Notes under the pieces: model-generated
Databases searched by the model: none
What the model was told of the DNA's origin: nothing
Seen by the model: only the letters and a program-made list of their open reading frames with translations
Position numbers and translations under genes: made by a program
Assembly: GCA_045587185.1 (NCBI GenBank)
Contig: JAZNBS010000032.1
Coordinates: forward strand, 1 to 64,000
From: UMGS172 sp045587185
GTDB lineage: Bacteria > Bacillota > Clostridia > Oscillospirales > Acutalibacteraceae
Direction of reading: 5' to 3'
Length of the DNA stretch: 64,000 bases
Shown: positions 1 to 7,888 of the stretch, piece by piece
Numbering within the stretch: position 1 is the stretch's first letter
How the letters are laid out: the number at the start of each line of letters is the position of its first letter

Positions 1-1050
1 AGTCATATGGGCGTATAGAGTGACATATTTTTTACCGTCGTCACCCGTACCGTGGTTTACCATTACATAATAACCGTAGCCACCCGAATTATACTTGGCA
101 AGCGAAACAATACCATCCGCCGCCGCAACAATGGGTTTTCCCTTAATACCTCCACCGGCAATGTCAACACCCTTGTGGAACTTATATTTTCCACTGATTG
201 GGTGATAGCGGTATCCGTAAGGTGAAGAAATATAATAGTATCCCGGAACAGGCCAGGCAAATTCACCGTCATATTTCTGGTCGGATCCAACATTCTGAGC
301 GTCTCTTATTGCCTGTTCATACTCTTTCTGAGCCTTTTCCAAAGCCGCCGCCTTATCCTCAAGTTTGTCTATATCATTTTCAATGCCTGAAAGCGTAGAG
401 TTAACCTCTTTAACCTGTTGGTTCAGTTCGGTCTTTTTAGTGGCAAGAGTGGACTTAGTAGCCTTTTGCTCATCAATCAGTTTGCTGATTTCAAGTTTAT
501 TGTTTTCAATAGCCTTCATATCGTTGACGATTTTCTGCATCAAAGATTTATCATAAGCACTGATATTCTGAGTAAGTTTTGACTTGGTCAGCAGTTCCTC
601 AAGGTTTTCGGCATTGAAGATAACAGCGAGGTTTGATGTTGCTGAGCCACCGCTCATATAAATGGCTCTTAATCTCTGTCTGAAAACATACTTGCTTTCT
701 TCAAGTTGTTGGTTCTTCTTTGCGTTATCAGCCTCAAGATTTGCGATTTTGGTATCAAGGTCAGCGATTTGCTGATTGCAGGCAGTTATCTGACTTTGCA
801 GATTATCAATATTCTTCTGTAAAGCAGTTTTAATGGCATTCTGGTTTGATTTATCGCCTTTAAGTTTGTTAATCTCTTTTTTGATTTCTTTCTGCTCTGC
901 CTCAAGGTCTTTAATATACTGCTGATATTCACTGACAGTAGCCGCCTCAACCTCGGGCGTTACGCCAAAATCACTTGATAACACTGCAGTGCCAACAACC
1001 GTCAGAAGCACCAGAACCGATGCAACCGTTCTTTTTATACTAAAGCGCAC
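1..1050 (-). CDS. M23 family murein hydrolase activator/endopeptidase (EnvC-like), 3' truncated by window edge
   Basis: The frame is open from a GTG at 1050 to base 1, giving 350 visible residues. Residues 8-28 form a hydrophobic signal or anchor segment. Residues 35-235 are a Lys/Glu/Gln-rich coiled coil typical of FtsX partner proteins. The C-terminal part is a LytM/M23 zinc peptidase domain: the block FHKGVDIAG supplies the first His and Asp ligands and LYAHM at the window edge is the HxH-side motif. The end of the catalytic domain lies outside the window. The start is GTG inside the ftsX stop region (11-bp overlap), with an AAAGGAAGG ribosome site upstream. Position directly after ftsE-ftsX predicts a secreted peptidoglycan hydrolase, or hydrolase activator, controlled by FtsEX. 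The family is certain; whether it is itself catalytic cannot be judged from the partial domain. Confidence 0.9.
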   Translation of the reverse strand, partial: MRFSIKRTVASVLVLLTVVGTAVLSSDFGVTPEVEAATVSEYQQYIKDLEAEQKEIKKEINKLKGDKSNQNAIKTALQKNIDNLQSQITACNQQIADLDTKIANLEADNAKKNQQLEESKYVFRQRLRAIYMSGGSATSNLAVIFNAENLEELLTKSKLTQNISAYDKSLMQKIVNDMKAIENNKLEISKLIDEQKATKSTLATKKTELNQQVKEVNSTLSGIENDIDKLEDKAAALEKAQKEYEQAIRDAQNVGSDQKYDGEFAWPVPGYYYISSPYGYRYHPISGKYKFHKGVDIAGGGIKGKPIVAAADGIVSLAKYNSGGYGYYVMVNHGTGDDGKKYVTLYAHMT

Positions 1051-2044
1051 GAAATTCGCTGCCTTCCTTTCTTAAATACTTGTTTATCATAAATGCACTT
1101 GAGAACAAACCTGCGAAACATCCGATTCCTGCGAATATACCAAACAATATCCAGAAGAAATCCATAAAAGGAATCAGTGATATAATTCCAAGTTTGTTCA
1201 TAATTGTTCCTTCAACAGCATTATATACAAAATAGCAAATAACAACGGTAACAACCGACGAAATCAGACCGATGGTTACACCCTCAATCATAAACGGCAG
1301 TCGTACAAATGAATCAGTCGCACCGACTGCTTTCATAATGCTGATTTCAAGTTTGCGGTTATACATTGTGACTCTGATAGTGTTGGAAACTATCATTAAC
1401 GAAATGATGAGCAGTACCGCAACAATCCAGAAACCGATGATACCGATTGCACGTTTTATCAAAGTTATCCTTTCGGCAATGTTTTTGGACGAATATGTAC
1501 TGTCAACACCCTCCATATCCTCGATACTCTTAAGTGTCTCGTCAAAATTTTCGAGGTTTTTAAAGGTCACACGTGCACCGCAGGGCATCGGATTGCCGTA
1601 ATCGTCACTCTCAAACAAAATATTGTAATACTCAGCATCCTGTTTAGACATACTTTCCATTGTGGTTAGCAAAGCATCATCACTGCTGACATACTTAACC
1701 GATGCGATATTATCAAGTTTTTCCAACTCACTGCAAAGGATAATGGCATCCTCAAATGAATGAATTGTATAGTCATCCTCGGTAATATCATTATAAGTAC
1801 CGTCGGCAGAATTTCCGGAATTTGAATAAAGAGCAGAATTGCGGTCATCAAAGAAAACAAGAACAACGTTTTCCTGTTCCAGATTGCTTAAAGCATAATC
1901 AACATTAAAGGACAGTGCCATTGCAAGTCCTATAACCGACATACAGGCAACCAAAACGCCGATTGATGCCAAAGACATCAATTTATTCAGCCAGATATTT
2001 TTGAACCCGTTGCCGACAAGATATTTAACGCTGGTAAGTTTCAT
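1040..2044 (-). CDS. ftsX: Cell division ABC transporter permease-like protein FtsX
   Basis: 334 residues with the FtsX topology: TM1 about 23-46, a large extracellular loop about 50-195, then TM2 198-222, TM3 252-275 and TM4 291-315. FtsX does not transport. With the ATPase FtsE it passes a conformational signal across the membrane to peptidoglycan hydrolases during division or elongation. The start overlaps the ftsE stop by 4 bp and the stop overlaps the downstream M23 peptidase, so the three are translationally coupled. The extracellular loop carries a low-complexity Ser/Asn/Gly/Asp-rich insertion at about residues 68-92, near the start of the loop that contacts the hydrolase. Confidence 0.96.
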   Translation of the reverse strand: MKLTSVKYLVGNGFKNIWLNKLMSLASIGVLVACMSVIGLAMALSFNVDYALSNLEQENVVLVFFDDRNSALYSNSGNSADGTYNDITEDDYTIHSFEDAIILCSELEKLDNIASVKYVSSDDALLTTMESMSKQDAEYYNILFESDDYGNPMPCGARVTFKNLENFDETLKSIEDMEGVDSTYSSKNIAERITLIKRAIGIIGFWIVAVLLIISLMIVSNTIRVTMYNRKLEISIMKAVGATDSFVRLPFMIEGVTIGLISSVVTVVICYFVYNAVEGTIMNKLGIISLIPFMDFFWILFGIFAGIGCFAGLFSSAFMINKYLRKEGSEFRAL

Positions 2045-2775
2045 TTTAAACCTCCGTTCGCGTTATCGGCAACAATTCTGCCGCTTTCGATCATAATGAC
2101 ACGCTGACCGAAATCACGAACAAGTTGATGCTCGTGTGTTACCATCAGAATGGTGGTGCCACGACGGTTTATCTCGGTAAGCAGTTCAACAATTTCATAA
2201 GACATATTGGGGTCAACATTACCCGTCGGCTCATCGGCAATAATAAGATTGGGTTTATTGACCAAAGCACGTGCAAGACCAACGCGTTGCTGCTCACCGC
2301 CCGAAAGTTCGGAAGGCTTGCAACGTGCCTTTTCTGCAAGGCCGACAAGGTTCAGTGCACGGGAAACGTTCTTTCTGATTTCTTGCCTTGAAGCACCGAC
2401 AACGTGCATTGCAAAAGCAACATTTTCAAAAACGTTCATATTGGGAATAAGGCGGAAATCCTGAAAAACAATACCCATTGTTCTGCGGAAATAAGGCACC
2501 TGTTTTCTTTTCATTTTGGTCAGTTTAAAGCCGTTGACGGTAATATCACCCGTGTTAGGCTTCTCTTCCCTCATAATCAACTTCATAAAGGTGCTTTTAC
2601 CTGCGCCCGAGGGGCCCACGACAAACACGAACTCACCTTTGTTTATTCTTATATTAACATCATCAAGAGCGTGAGTGCCGTTAGCATAATTCTTGGAAAC
2701 GCCCTTGAATTCTATCAAAGGTTCGGCCTGTTTTTGGCGCTGACCTATAACAAAATCCTCAGAAATAACTATCAC
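2041..2775 (-). CDS. ftsE: Cell division ATP-binding protein FtsE
   Basis: 244 residues of ABC ATPase. Walker A GPSGAGKS is at 54-61, the signature LSGGEQQR at 157-164, Walker B LIIADEP at 177-183 and the switch His at 214. The protein powers FtsX at the inner face of the membrane. The open frame begins with GTG, 8 bp after the stop of the PucR-type gene, but its AGAAAG ribosome site is very close. The first about 18 residues precede the usual family start (around IEFKGVSK), so the exact start is uncertain. The gene is co-transcribed with ftsX and probably with the upstream regulator. Confidence 0.95.
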   Translation of the reverse strand: MIVISEDFVIGQRQKQAEPLIEFKGVSKNYANGTHALDDVNIRINKGEFVFVVGPSGAGKSTFMKLIMREEKPNTGDITVNGFKLTKMKRKQVPYFRRTMGIVFQDFRLIPNMNVFENVAFAMHVVGASRQEIRKNVSRALNLVGLAEKARCKPSELSGGEQQRVGLARALVNKPNLIIADEPTGNVDPNMSYEIVELLTEINRRGTTILMVTHEHQLVRDFGQRVIMIESGRIVADNANGGLK

Positions 2776-2783
2776 TCTTTCTA

Positions 2784-3875
2784 TTAATACTTAATGGGGT
2801 TGGCTCTGAGATACTTCTTGACCATAAGTGCAATTTTAAAAATGATTGCATGGTCGAACTCACGAAGGTCAAGACCTGTTATCTTCTTAATCTTCTCAAG
2901 TCTGTAAACAAGCGTATTACGGTGGACAAACAGTTTTCTGGATGTTTCGGAAACATTGAGGTTATTCTCAAAGAACTTTTGGATGGTAAACAAGGTTTCC
3001 TGGTCAAGACTTTCTATGGAGCCTCTCTTAAATACTTCACGAATGAACGACTCACAGAGGGTTGTGGGCAAATGATAGATAAGACGTGCGATACCAAGAT
3101 TATCGTAACTTACTATCGCCTTTTCGGTATCAAACACCTTGCCAACTTCCAAAGCAACCTGTGCTTCCTTGAAAGAACGTGCAAGTTCTTTCAAACTCTC
3201 AACGGTTGAACCGATACCTACAACAGCGTGAGTATAATAGAACTCACTAGCCAGAGTATCAACAATAGAACCTGCAAGATTCTCAAGGTCTGACGACTCA
3301 ATACCGTGCTTGGTTTCTTTTACAAGTGCAATATCGGTCTCGCTTATATTGATAATAAAATCCTTATTCTTATCAGGGAAAAGGTTCTGAATAATATCAA
3401 AAACCGAAACATCATTATTGGAGGTGACACGGATAAGGAAAACAGTACGTGCAACATCACTGTTGAAACGAAGTTCACGGGCCTTGAGGTTGATATCATT
3501 AGAAAGGATATTCTCAAGAATGACATTCTTTATAAAATTGCCACGGTCATACTTTTCATCATAGTAGAATTTGATGTTGGAAAGTGAAATCGACATAATA
3601 GCGGCATACTTTGCGGCTTGTGGGTCACTTCCCTCAACAAAAATGATATATTCGGCGCGTTGGGGTGTGCCGAACATTTTATATGTATACTGTCCGCGAA
3701 CAAAGGTATCATTAACACCGGTTGAAGTGCCTGCGAACATAACTTCGTGTGTTTCGCCGATTTTACCGAGATCGCTACACGCGATAACAGTATAGTTTTC
3801 ATCAATAATTCCAACGGTACGATCGATAGCTTCCTTAAGCTGATGTATTACTCCCTGAAAAAGTCTGTTTGACAT
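2784..3875 (-). CDS. PucR/CdaR-type helix-turn-helix transcriptional regulator
   Basis: About 363 residues. The C-terminal part (about 303-358 counted from the upstream GTG) is the HTH_30 domain of PucR/CdaR regulators, with the HRNTLVYRLEKI block that forms the recognition helix. The N-terminal 110 residues resemble the sugar-diacid recognition region, and the middle (about 225-265) matches the degenerate GGDEF-like region of this family. Start ATG at 3875 is chosen because AAGAGG lies 8 bases upstream; the in-frame GTG at 3884 overlaps that ribosome site. The gene ends 8 bp before ftsE, so the regulator probably shares a transcript with ftsEX. Known relatives sense small metabolites; the ligand and targets here cannot be read from sequence. 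Confidence 0.88.
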   Translation of the reverse strand: MSNRLFQGVIHQLKEAIDRTVGIIDENYTVIACSDLGKIGETHEVMFAGTSTGVNDTFVRGQYTYKMFGTPQRAEYIIFVEGSDPQAAKYAAIMSISLSNIKFYYDEKYDRGNFIKNVILENILSNDINLKARELRFNSDVARTVFLIRVTSNNDVSVFDIIQNLFPDKNKDFIINISETDIALVKETKHGIESSDLENLAGSIVDTLASEFYYTHAVVGIGSTVESLKELARSFKEAQVALEVGKVFDTEKAIVSYDNLGIARLIYHLPTTLCESFIREVFKRGSIESLDQETLFTIQKFFENNLNVSETSRKLFVHRNTLVYRLEKIKKITGLDLREFDHAIIFKIALMVKKYLRANPIKY

Positions 3876-3904
3876 AAATGCCACCTCTTAGGATTTTCAC
3901 ATAT

Positions 3905-3914
3905 TTGTGCACAA
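3905..3914. repeat. Perfect 10-bp palindrome at predicted transcription start
   Basis: TTGTGCACAA is a perfect palindrome lying 11-20 bases downstream of the -10 box at 3926-3931, about where transcription of the PucR-type gene should start. That is a plausible operator position, perhaps for autoregulation. It is short enough to occur by chance. Confidence 0.35.
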
Positions 3915-3925
3915 TACACATAGAT

Positions 3926-3954
3926 ATTTTACACAATTTTATAACATATTTCAA
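3926..3954 (-). promoter_or_regulatory. Sigma-A type promoter for the regulator-ftsEX operon
   Basis: On the minus strand TTGAAA (3949-3954), a 17-base spacer and TAAAAT (3926-3931). It lies 51 bp before the chosen ATG in AT-rich DNA and follows the terminator of the upstream ATPase gene. Confidence 0.65.
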
Positions 3955-4026
3955 GTGCAAAATGCAAAAAACACGAAAAAAGTTACAATTTGATTACAAA
4001 ATAAACTGCGTACAAACAAAATGACA

Positions 4027-4057
4027 TAAAAAACCACCTCGGTTTGCACCGAGGTGG
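4027..4057 (-). terminator. Rho-independent terminator after the sugar-ABC ATPase gene
   Basis: A perfect 10-bp stem (CCACCTCGGT with ACCGAGGTGG) around a 4-base loop. On the minus strand it is followed by a run of six T, 10 bp past the stop of the ATPase gene. Confidence 0.92.
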
Positions 4058-4067
4058 CGGAAAATTA

Positions 4068-5210
4068 TCAGTTGGTGATGGTCTTTTCAGTCTTCTTGTC
4101 GAAGATATGAATTTTACCGGGTTCAATAGCAATTTTGATGGTCTCACCCGGATGAGCGGTAGAGGTAGGAGCAACACGGCCATTGATGTTCTGACCCTCG
4201 CAAACAGTGTAGAGATATTTCTCTGCGCCCATAAGCTCGGTGACTTCAACATTAGCCTCAACGATACCGTCAGCGAATTTCTCAAGGAGTTCTTCCTCGT
4301 CATGTACGTGTTCGGGACGGATACCGATAATAACCTCTTGATCAACATAAGGAACAAGGCAATCTTTCTTGTTCTTCTCTGCGGGAAGTTTAATCTTATA
4401 TTTGACTCCGGAACGGGTCTTGGTGTCTTCAGAGCCGAACTCTACGAAGAAATCATCACCCTCCTGCAGAACCTTAGCATCAAGGAAATTCATCTGAGGA
4501 GAACCGATAAAGCCTGCAACGAAGGAGTTGCAAGGCATATCATAAAGATGCTGAGGAGTATCAACCTGCTGTACAATACCGTCTTTCATAACGACGATTC
4601 TGGTACCCATAGTCATAGCTTCGGTCTGGTCATGAGTAACATAGATGAAGGTTGTTCCGAGTCTCAGGTGGAGTTTTGAAATCTCGGTACGCATCTGTGC
4701 ACGGAGCTTAGCATCCAAGTTGGAAAGAGGCTCGTCAAGCAAGAAAACCTTAGGCTCACGAACGATAGCACGTCCCAAAGCAACACGCTGACGCTGACCA
4801 CCGGAAAGAGCAGCGGGTTTACGCTGGAGAAGATGCTCGATATCGAGGATACGCGCAGCCTCTTCAACACGGCGCTTGATTTCCTCCTTGGGAGTCTTGC
4901 GGAGTTTGAGACCGAAAGCCATATTATCATAAACGGTCATATGAGGATAAAGAGCGTAGTTCTGGAAAACCATCGCGATATCTCTGTCCTTAGGTGCAAC
5001 GTCATTTACAAGACGGTCGCCTATGTAGAGTTCGCCGCCGCTAATTTCTTCAAGACCTGCGACCATACGAAGAGTAGTGGACTTACCGCATCCGGAAGGT
5101 CCTACCAAGATGATAAATTCTTTGTCTTTAATTTCAAGATTGAAGTCCTGAACAGCGAGAACGCCGCCGGGATACTTTTTGCAAATATTGCGAAGTGAAA
5201 GGCTTGCCAT
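4068..5210 (-). CDS. ugpC: ABC transporter ATP-binding protein, MsmX/UgpC family (carbohydrate uptake)
   Basis: 380 residues. Walker A GPSGCGKS is at 37-44, signature LSGGQRQR at 135-142, Walker B and D-loop LLDEPLSNLDAKLR at 157-170 and switch His at 193. The C-terminal third is the OB-fold regulatory region of the MalK/UgpC/MsmX class. These ATPases energise oligosaccharide or glycerol-phosphate importers. No binding protein or permease gene is adjacent and the gene has its own promoter and terminator. It is therefore probably a shared ATPase serving several sugar transporters, as MsmX does in Bacillus subtilis. That sharing is inference; the family is certain. Confidence 0.93.
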   Translation of the reverse strand: MASLSLRNICKKYPGGVLAVQDFNLEIKDKEFIILVGPSGCGKSTTLRMVAGLEEISGGELYIGDRLVNDVAPKDRDIAMVFQNYALYPHMTVYDNMAFGLKLRKTPKEEIKRRVEEAARILDIEHLLQRKPAALSGGQRQRVALGRAIVREPKVFLLDEPLSNLDAKLRAQMRTEISKLHLRLGTTFIYVTHDQTEAMTMGTRIVVMKDGIVQQVDTPQHLYDMPCNSFVAGFIGSPQMNFLDAKVLQEGDDFFVEFGSEDTKTRSGVKYKIKLPAEKNKKDCLVPYVDQEVIIGIRPEHVHDEEELLEKFADGIVEANVEVTELMGAEKYLYTVCEGQNINGRVAPTSTAHPGETIKIAIEPGKIHIFDKKTEKTITN

Positions 5211-5256
5211 TGTTTTTCCTCCTAAGAAAATATGCGTTGTATTACACTACATTGTG

Positions 5257-5285
5257 ATTATAACAGATAACTTTAAAAATTTCTA
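5257..5285 (-). promoter_or_regulatory. Promoter of the sugar-ABC ATPase gene
   Basis: Minus strand: TATAAT at 5257-5262 with an extended -10 (TGT just upstream) and a weak -35 TAGAAA at 5280-5285, spacer 17. It lies about 47 bp before the start codon. The rest of 5286-5394 is AT-rich; I see no clear terminator for the upstream pseudouridine synthase gene there. Confidence 0.6.
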
Positions 5286-5394
5286 TGCCTTATTTATCCA
5301 AAGTTTTAGTCAATATTTTATATGAAATGTCAAATAGTATGAACACAATGTAAAATAATACATAAATCTTTGTGTAATAAAGCATATTTTTTGG

Positions 5395-6108
5395 TCAATT
5401 CCACATAAGCGCCAATTCTTCAGGCGTAAGTTCTCGATATTGACCGTGTTTCAGTTTGTCATCTTTACACAAATTGCCAATTCTGACTCTGTCCAATTCG
5501 TCAACACCTAAACCAATAACGCCCAACATACGTTTGATTTCGTGATATTTACCCTCGGTGATAGTAATATATATTTTTGTCGAACCGTGGTTGGCTGGTT
5601 TTACCTTTGCGGGACGGCATACCGTACCGTCAGCCAAAATCACCCCTGCTTCAAGGGTTTTTATTCCATCTCGGGTAATAGGCTTGTCCAAAGTGACTAG
5701 GTATTCTTTTTCAATCATACTTTTAGGTGAAATAACCTTATGGCCGAAGTCACCGTCATCAGTTATTATCAACAGACCCGTGGTATCCTTGTCCAATCTG
5801 CCGACAGGAAACAGGCCCTCCCTGTTATATTCAGGTTTAACGAGGTCAACCACCGTTTCACGGGTTTTGTCATTAGAAGCCGATAATATTCCTTTAGGTT
5901 TATTTATCATAATATACACATACTTTTTATATGTATAACTTTGACCGTCAATCTTTATGTCGTCCTTGTTGGGGTCAACCTTTAAAGCAATATTGCCCGA
6001 GACCGCACCATTGACAGTGACCCTACCGCGAAGTACCATACCTCTTGCGTCCTTGCGCGAGCCACCTGTCAGCAATGCTACTATTTTATCAAGTCTTTCC
6101 AAAAACAC
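5395..6108 (-). CDS. Pseudouridine synthase, RsuA/RluB family
   Basis: 237 residues. An S4 RNA-binding domain occupies about 1-60 and a RsuA-type catalytic domain follows. The catalytic motif GRLDKDTTGLL is at 103-113, with Asp106 as the expected catalytic residue. The enzyme converts a uridine in rRNA to pseudouridine. Length and the closely spaced S4 domain fit RsuA (16S rRNA position 516) best, but RluB-like specificity for 23S rRNA cannot be excluded from sequence alone. It follows the DUF4830 gene by 3 bp on the same strand. Confidence 0.9.
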   Translation of the reverse strand: MFLERLDKIVALLTGGSRKDARGMVLRGRVTVNGAVSGNIALKVDPNKDDIKIDGQSYTYKKYVYIMINKPKGILSASNDKTRETVVDLVKPEYNREGLFPVGRLDKDTTGLLIITDDGDFGHKVISPKSMIEKEYLVTLDKPITRDGIKTLEAGVILADGTVCRPAKVKPANHGSTKIYITITEGKYHEIKRMLGVIGLGVDELDRVRIGNLCKDDKLKHGQYRELTPEELALMWN

Positions 6109-6111
6109 ACC

Positions 6112-6555
6112 TCATTTCAACGGCGATATAAACCCGTCAAGTTCGGTTGAATAAATATCCGCACCTATAACACTTTTGCCCAAAAGCAATACTTCCGCAA
6201 ACACGTTCATACCATCCGGATGATTTAATACCGAAAATGTATACCTTTTGACCGATTGCCCTTTATAATCCGTCAGGTCAAAACCCTGTGACCGTTGCAT
6301 TTCGTTATAATTTTTGTAAACGTCATTAAACTCACCCGGTATAGTTATTTCATCCACCGTGCATTCACCTGTCTCAATTCCGAAAGACTGAAGATAATCT
6401 CTCAATTCGGTTTCGCCCGAGCACTGCACGGGCTTTACCGTTGATTTATTGTAACCTTCAACTCGCATTATAACCGCGAACACTACAACTGCCGTAAATG
6501 CAAGTAAAATTAATGCAATTTTCCTGTTTGAGAGCCTTAAATTAACCGAAAACAT
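6112..6555 (-). CDS. DUF4830 domain membrane-anchored protein of unknown function
   Basis: 147 residues. Residues 11-31 form one N-terminal hydrophobic segment flanked by basic residues, so the rest (about 115 residues) should be extracytoplasmic. The body matches my recollection of DUF4830: a loop with SFGIETGECTVDEITIPGEF and then a strand-rich end. There are no catalytic motifs and no lipobox. The gene lies between ispF and the pseudouridine synthase with short spacers. Members are mostly restricted to Clostridia; no function is known to me. Confidence 0.7.
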   Translation of the reverse strand: MFSVNLRLSNRKIALILLAFTAVVVFAVIMRVEGYNKSTVKPVQCSGETELRDYLQSFGIETGECTVDEITIPGEFNDVYKNYNEMQRSQGFDLTDYKGQSVKRYTFSVLNHPDGMNVFAEVLLLGKSVIGADIYSTELDGFISPLK

Positions 6556-6592
6556 ATAATCACCAATGGATTATATGTTTCATACGGCAAAA

Positions 6593-7072
6593 TTATTTCT
6601 TGTAAATAAGACAGACGGCGTGTGCAGACACCCCTAGTCCCTCTCCAGTGAAGCCGAGTTTTTCCTCTGTGGTTGCCTTGACATTAACCTGACCTACATC
6701 AATTTCACAATCTTTGGCAATATTCTCTGTTATCTGCAATATAAAGGGAGCAAGTTTTGGACGTTGCATAATAACGGTAGCATCAATATTTGATATACCG
6801 TACCCCATTTCTTTAATCAGTTCGACGACCTTTCTTAACAATATTCTACTGTCTATACCCTCAAACTCGGCGGCGGTATCAGGAAAATGTTTACCGATAT
6901 CGCCCAAAGTGGCGGCACCGAGCAGAGCGTCAGATATTGCGTGCAACAAAACATCGGCATCCGAGTGACCCAAAAGGCCTAGTTCAAACGGAACTTCTAC
7001 CCCACCTAATACAAGTTTACGGTCAGGTACAAGGCGGTGAACATCATATCCGTGTCCAACTCTAATATTCAT
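6593..7072 (-). CDS. ispF: 2-C-methyl-D-erythritol 2,4-cyclodiphosphate synthase
   Basis: 159 residues, full length. Metal ligands of the family are visible as Asp10 and His12 in GYDVHRL and His44 in VLLHAISDA. The C-terminal TTEEKLGFTGEGLG motif is intact. The enzyme cyclises 4-diphosphocytidyl-methylerythritol 2-phosphate with loss of CMP in the MEP isoprenoid pathway. Its start overlaps the ispD stop by 4 bp, a common IspD-IspF pairing. Confidence 0.97.
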   Translation of the reverse strand: MNIRVGHGYDVHRLVPDRKLVLGGVEVPFELGLLGHSDADVLLHAISDALLGAATLGDIGKHFPDTAAEFEGIDSRILLRKVVELIKEMGYGISNIDATVIMQRPKLAPFILQITENIAKDCEIDVGQVNVKATTEEKLGFTGEGLGVSAHAVCLIYKK

Positions 7073-7806
7073 ATTGAATCCTCCGCAAAAACCTCGGCAA
7101 TTTTAAGGTCCTCCGCCGTGGTTATTTTGATGTTTTTATAGTCGCCAATACAGGTGTAAACGGGATAACCGTAGGCCTCGACGATAGAGCAGTCATCAGT
7201 AAATTTATCCAGACAATCGGCATTGGACTCAACCGCCGACCTATACAGTTCGAACTTAAATCCTTGCGGTGTTTGAACCGATTGCAGTGTACTACGGTCG
7301 GGAGTTGCGGTCACAAGTGAGTCAGTACGCACAGACTTCACAGTATCTTTAAGCGGTACAGCACAGGTCACGGCCGACACTTCCCTTGCCTTTTCAATAA
7401 CCCTGTTAATACACGCATTTGTGACAAAAGGTCTAGCGCCGTCGTGAATAAGAACAACATCCGTATCATCGCAAAGTTGTTTTAACCCATTCGCAACCGA
7501 CTGCTGACGGCAGTTTCCACCCTCAACTATATCGCAAACCTTGGTAAGTTTAAAGTTTTCACAAAGTTGTTGCATTTTTAAAATGCTTTCCGCTCTTGTG
7601 ACTATGACAATATCAGCAACCTCGTCGCAGTTTTGGAATGCCAGACAAGAGCGTATACATATCGGTATACCCTTGACCTCTGCCATCATTTTATCAACAC
7701 TACCCATTCGGGATGAATTCCCACCACAGACGATAATGGCTGATACCTTTTTAGAATCGGTATCCTTAACAGTTGTGTAATTCAAAACCGTTTCGGTTTT
7801 AGTCAC
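7069..7806 (-). CDS. ispD: 2-C-methyl-D-erythritol 4-phosphate cytidylyltransferase
   Basis: About 245 residues. A nucleotidyltransferase glycine-rich loop (VCGGNSSRMG) is followed by a conserved Lys, and DGARPF and the C-terminal KITTAEDL block are intact. The enzyme transfers CMP from CTP to methylerythritol phosphate. Start GTG at 7806 is preferred because AGAGGTGA lies just upstream; the longer frame opens with TTG at 7830 without a ribosome site. About 24 residues precede the catalytic fold, a longer N-terminus than usual. Confidence 0.94.
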   Translation of the reverse strand: MTKTETVLNYTTVKDTDSKKVSAIIVCGGNSSRMGSVDKMMAEVKGIPICIRSCLAFQNCDEVADIVIVTRAESILKMQQLCENFKLTKVCDIVEGGNCRQQSVANGLKQLCDDTDVVLIHDGARPFVTNACINRVIEKAREVSAVTCAVPLKDTVKSVRTDSLVTATPDRSTLQSVQTPQGFKFELYRSAVESNADCLDKFTDDCSIVEAYGYPVYTCIGDYKNIKITTAEDLKIAEVFAEDSI

Positions 7807-7850
7807 CCATATCACCTCTTTACTGTTCAATCATGCTTTTTACTTAAAAT

Positions 7851-7880
7851 AATCGGGCATCCAAAATAGGATGCCCGATT
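7851..7880 (-). terminator. Terminator between the zinc-ribbon gene and ispD
   Basis: A perfect 12-bp stem (AATCGGGCATCC with GGATGCCCGATT) around a 6-base loop, 8 bp past the stop of the acidic zinc-ribbon gene. On the minus strand it is followed by ATTTTAAG, a short T run. Confidence 0.82.
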
Positions 7881-7888
7881 GTTTTCAA

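Noticed and set aside
4044..4679. 211-codon plus-strand open frame inside the sugar-ABC ATPase gene
   Set aside because: Antisense shadow of a clear ABC ATPase with intact motifs; no ribosome site and no recognisable family.
5286..5394. Possible terminator after the pseudouridine synthase gene or an extra operator
   Set aside because: Only weak AT-rich pairing (CACAA with TTGTG over a long loop); nothing I could support.
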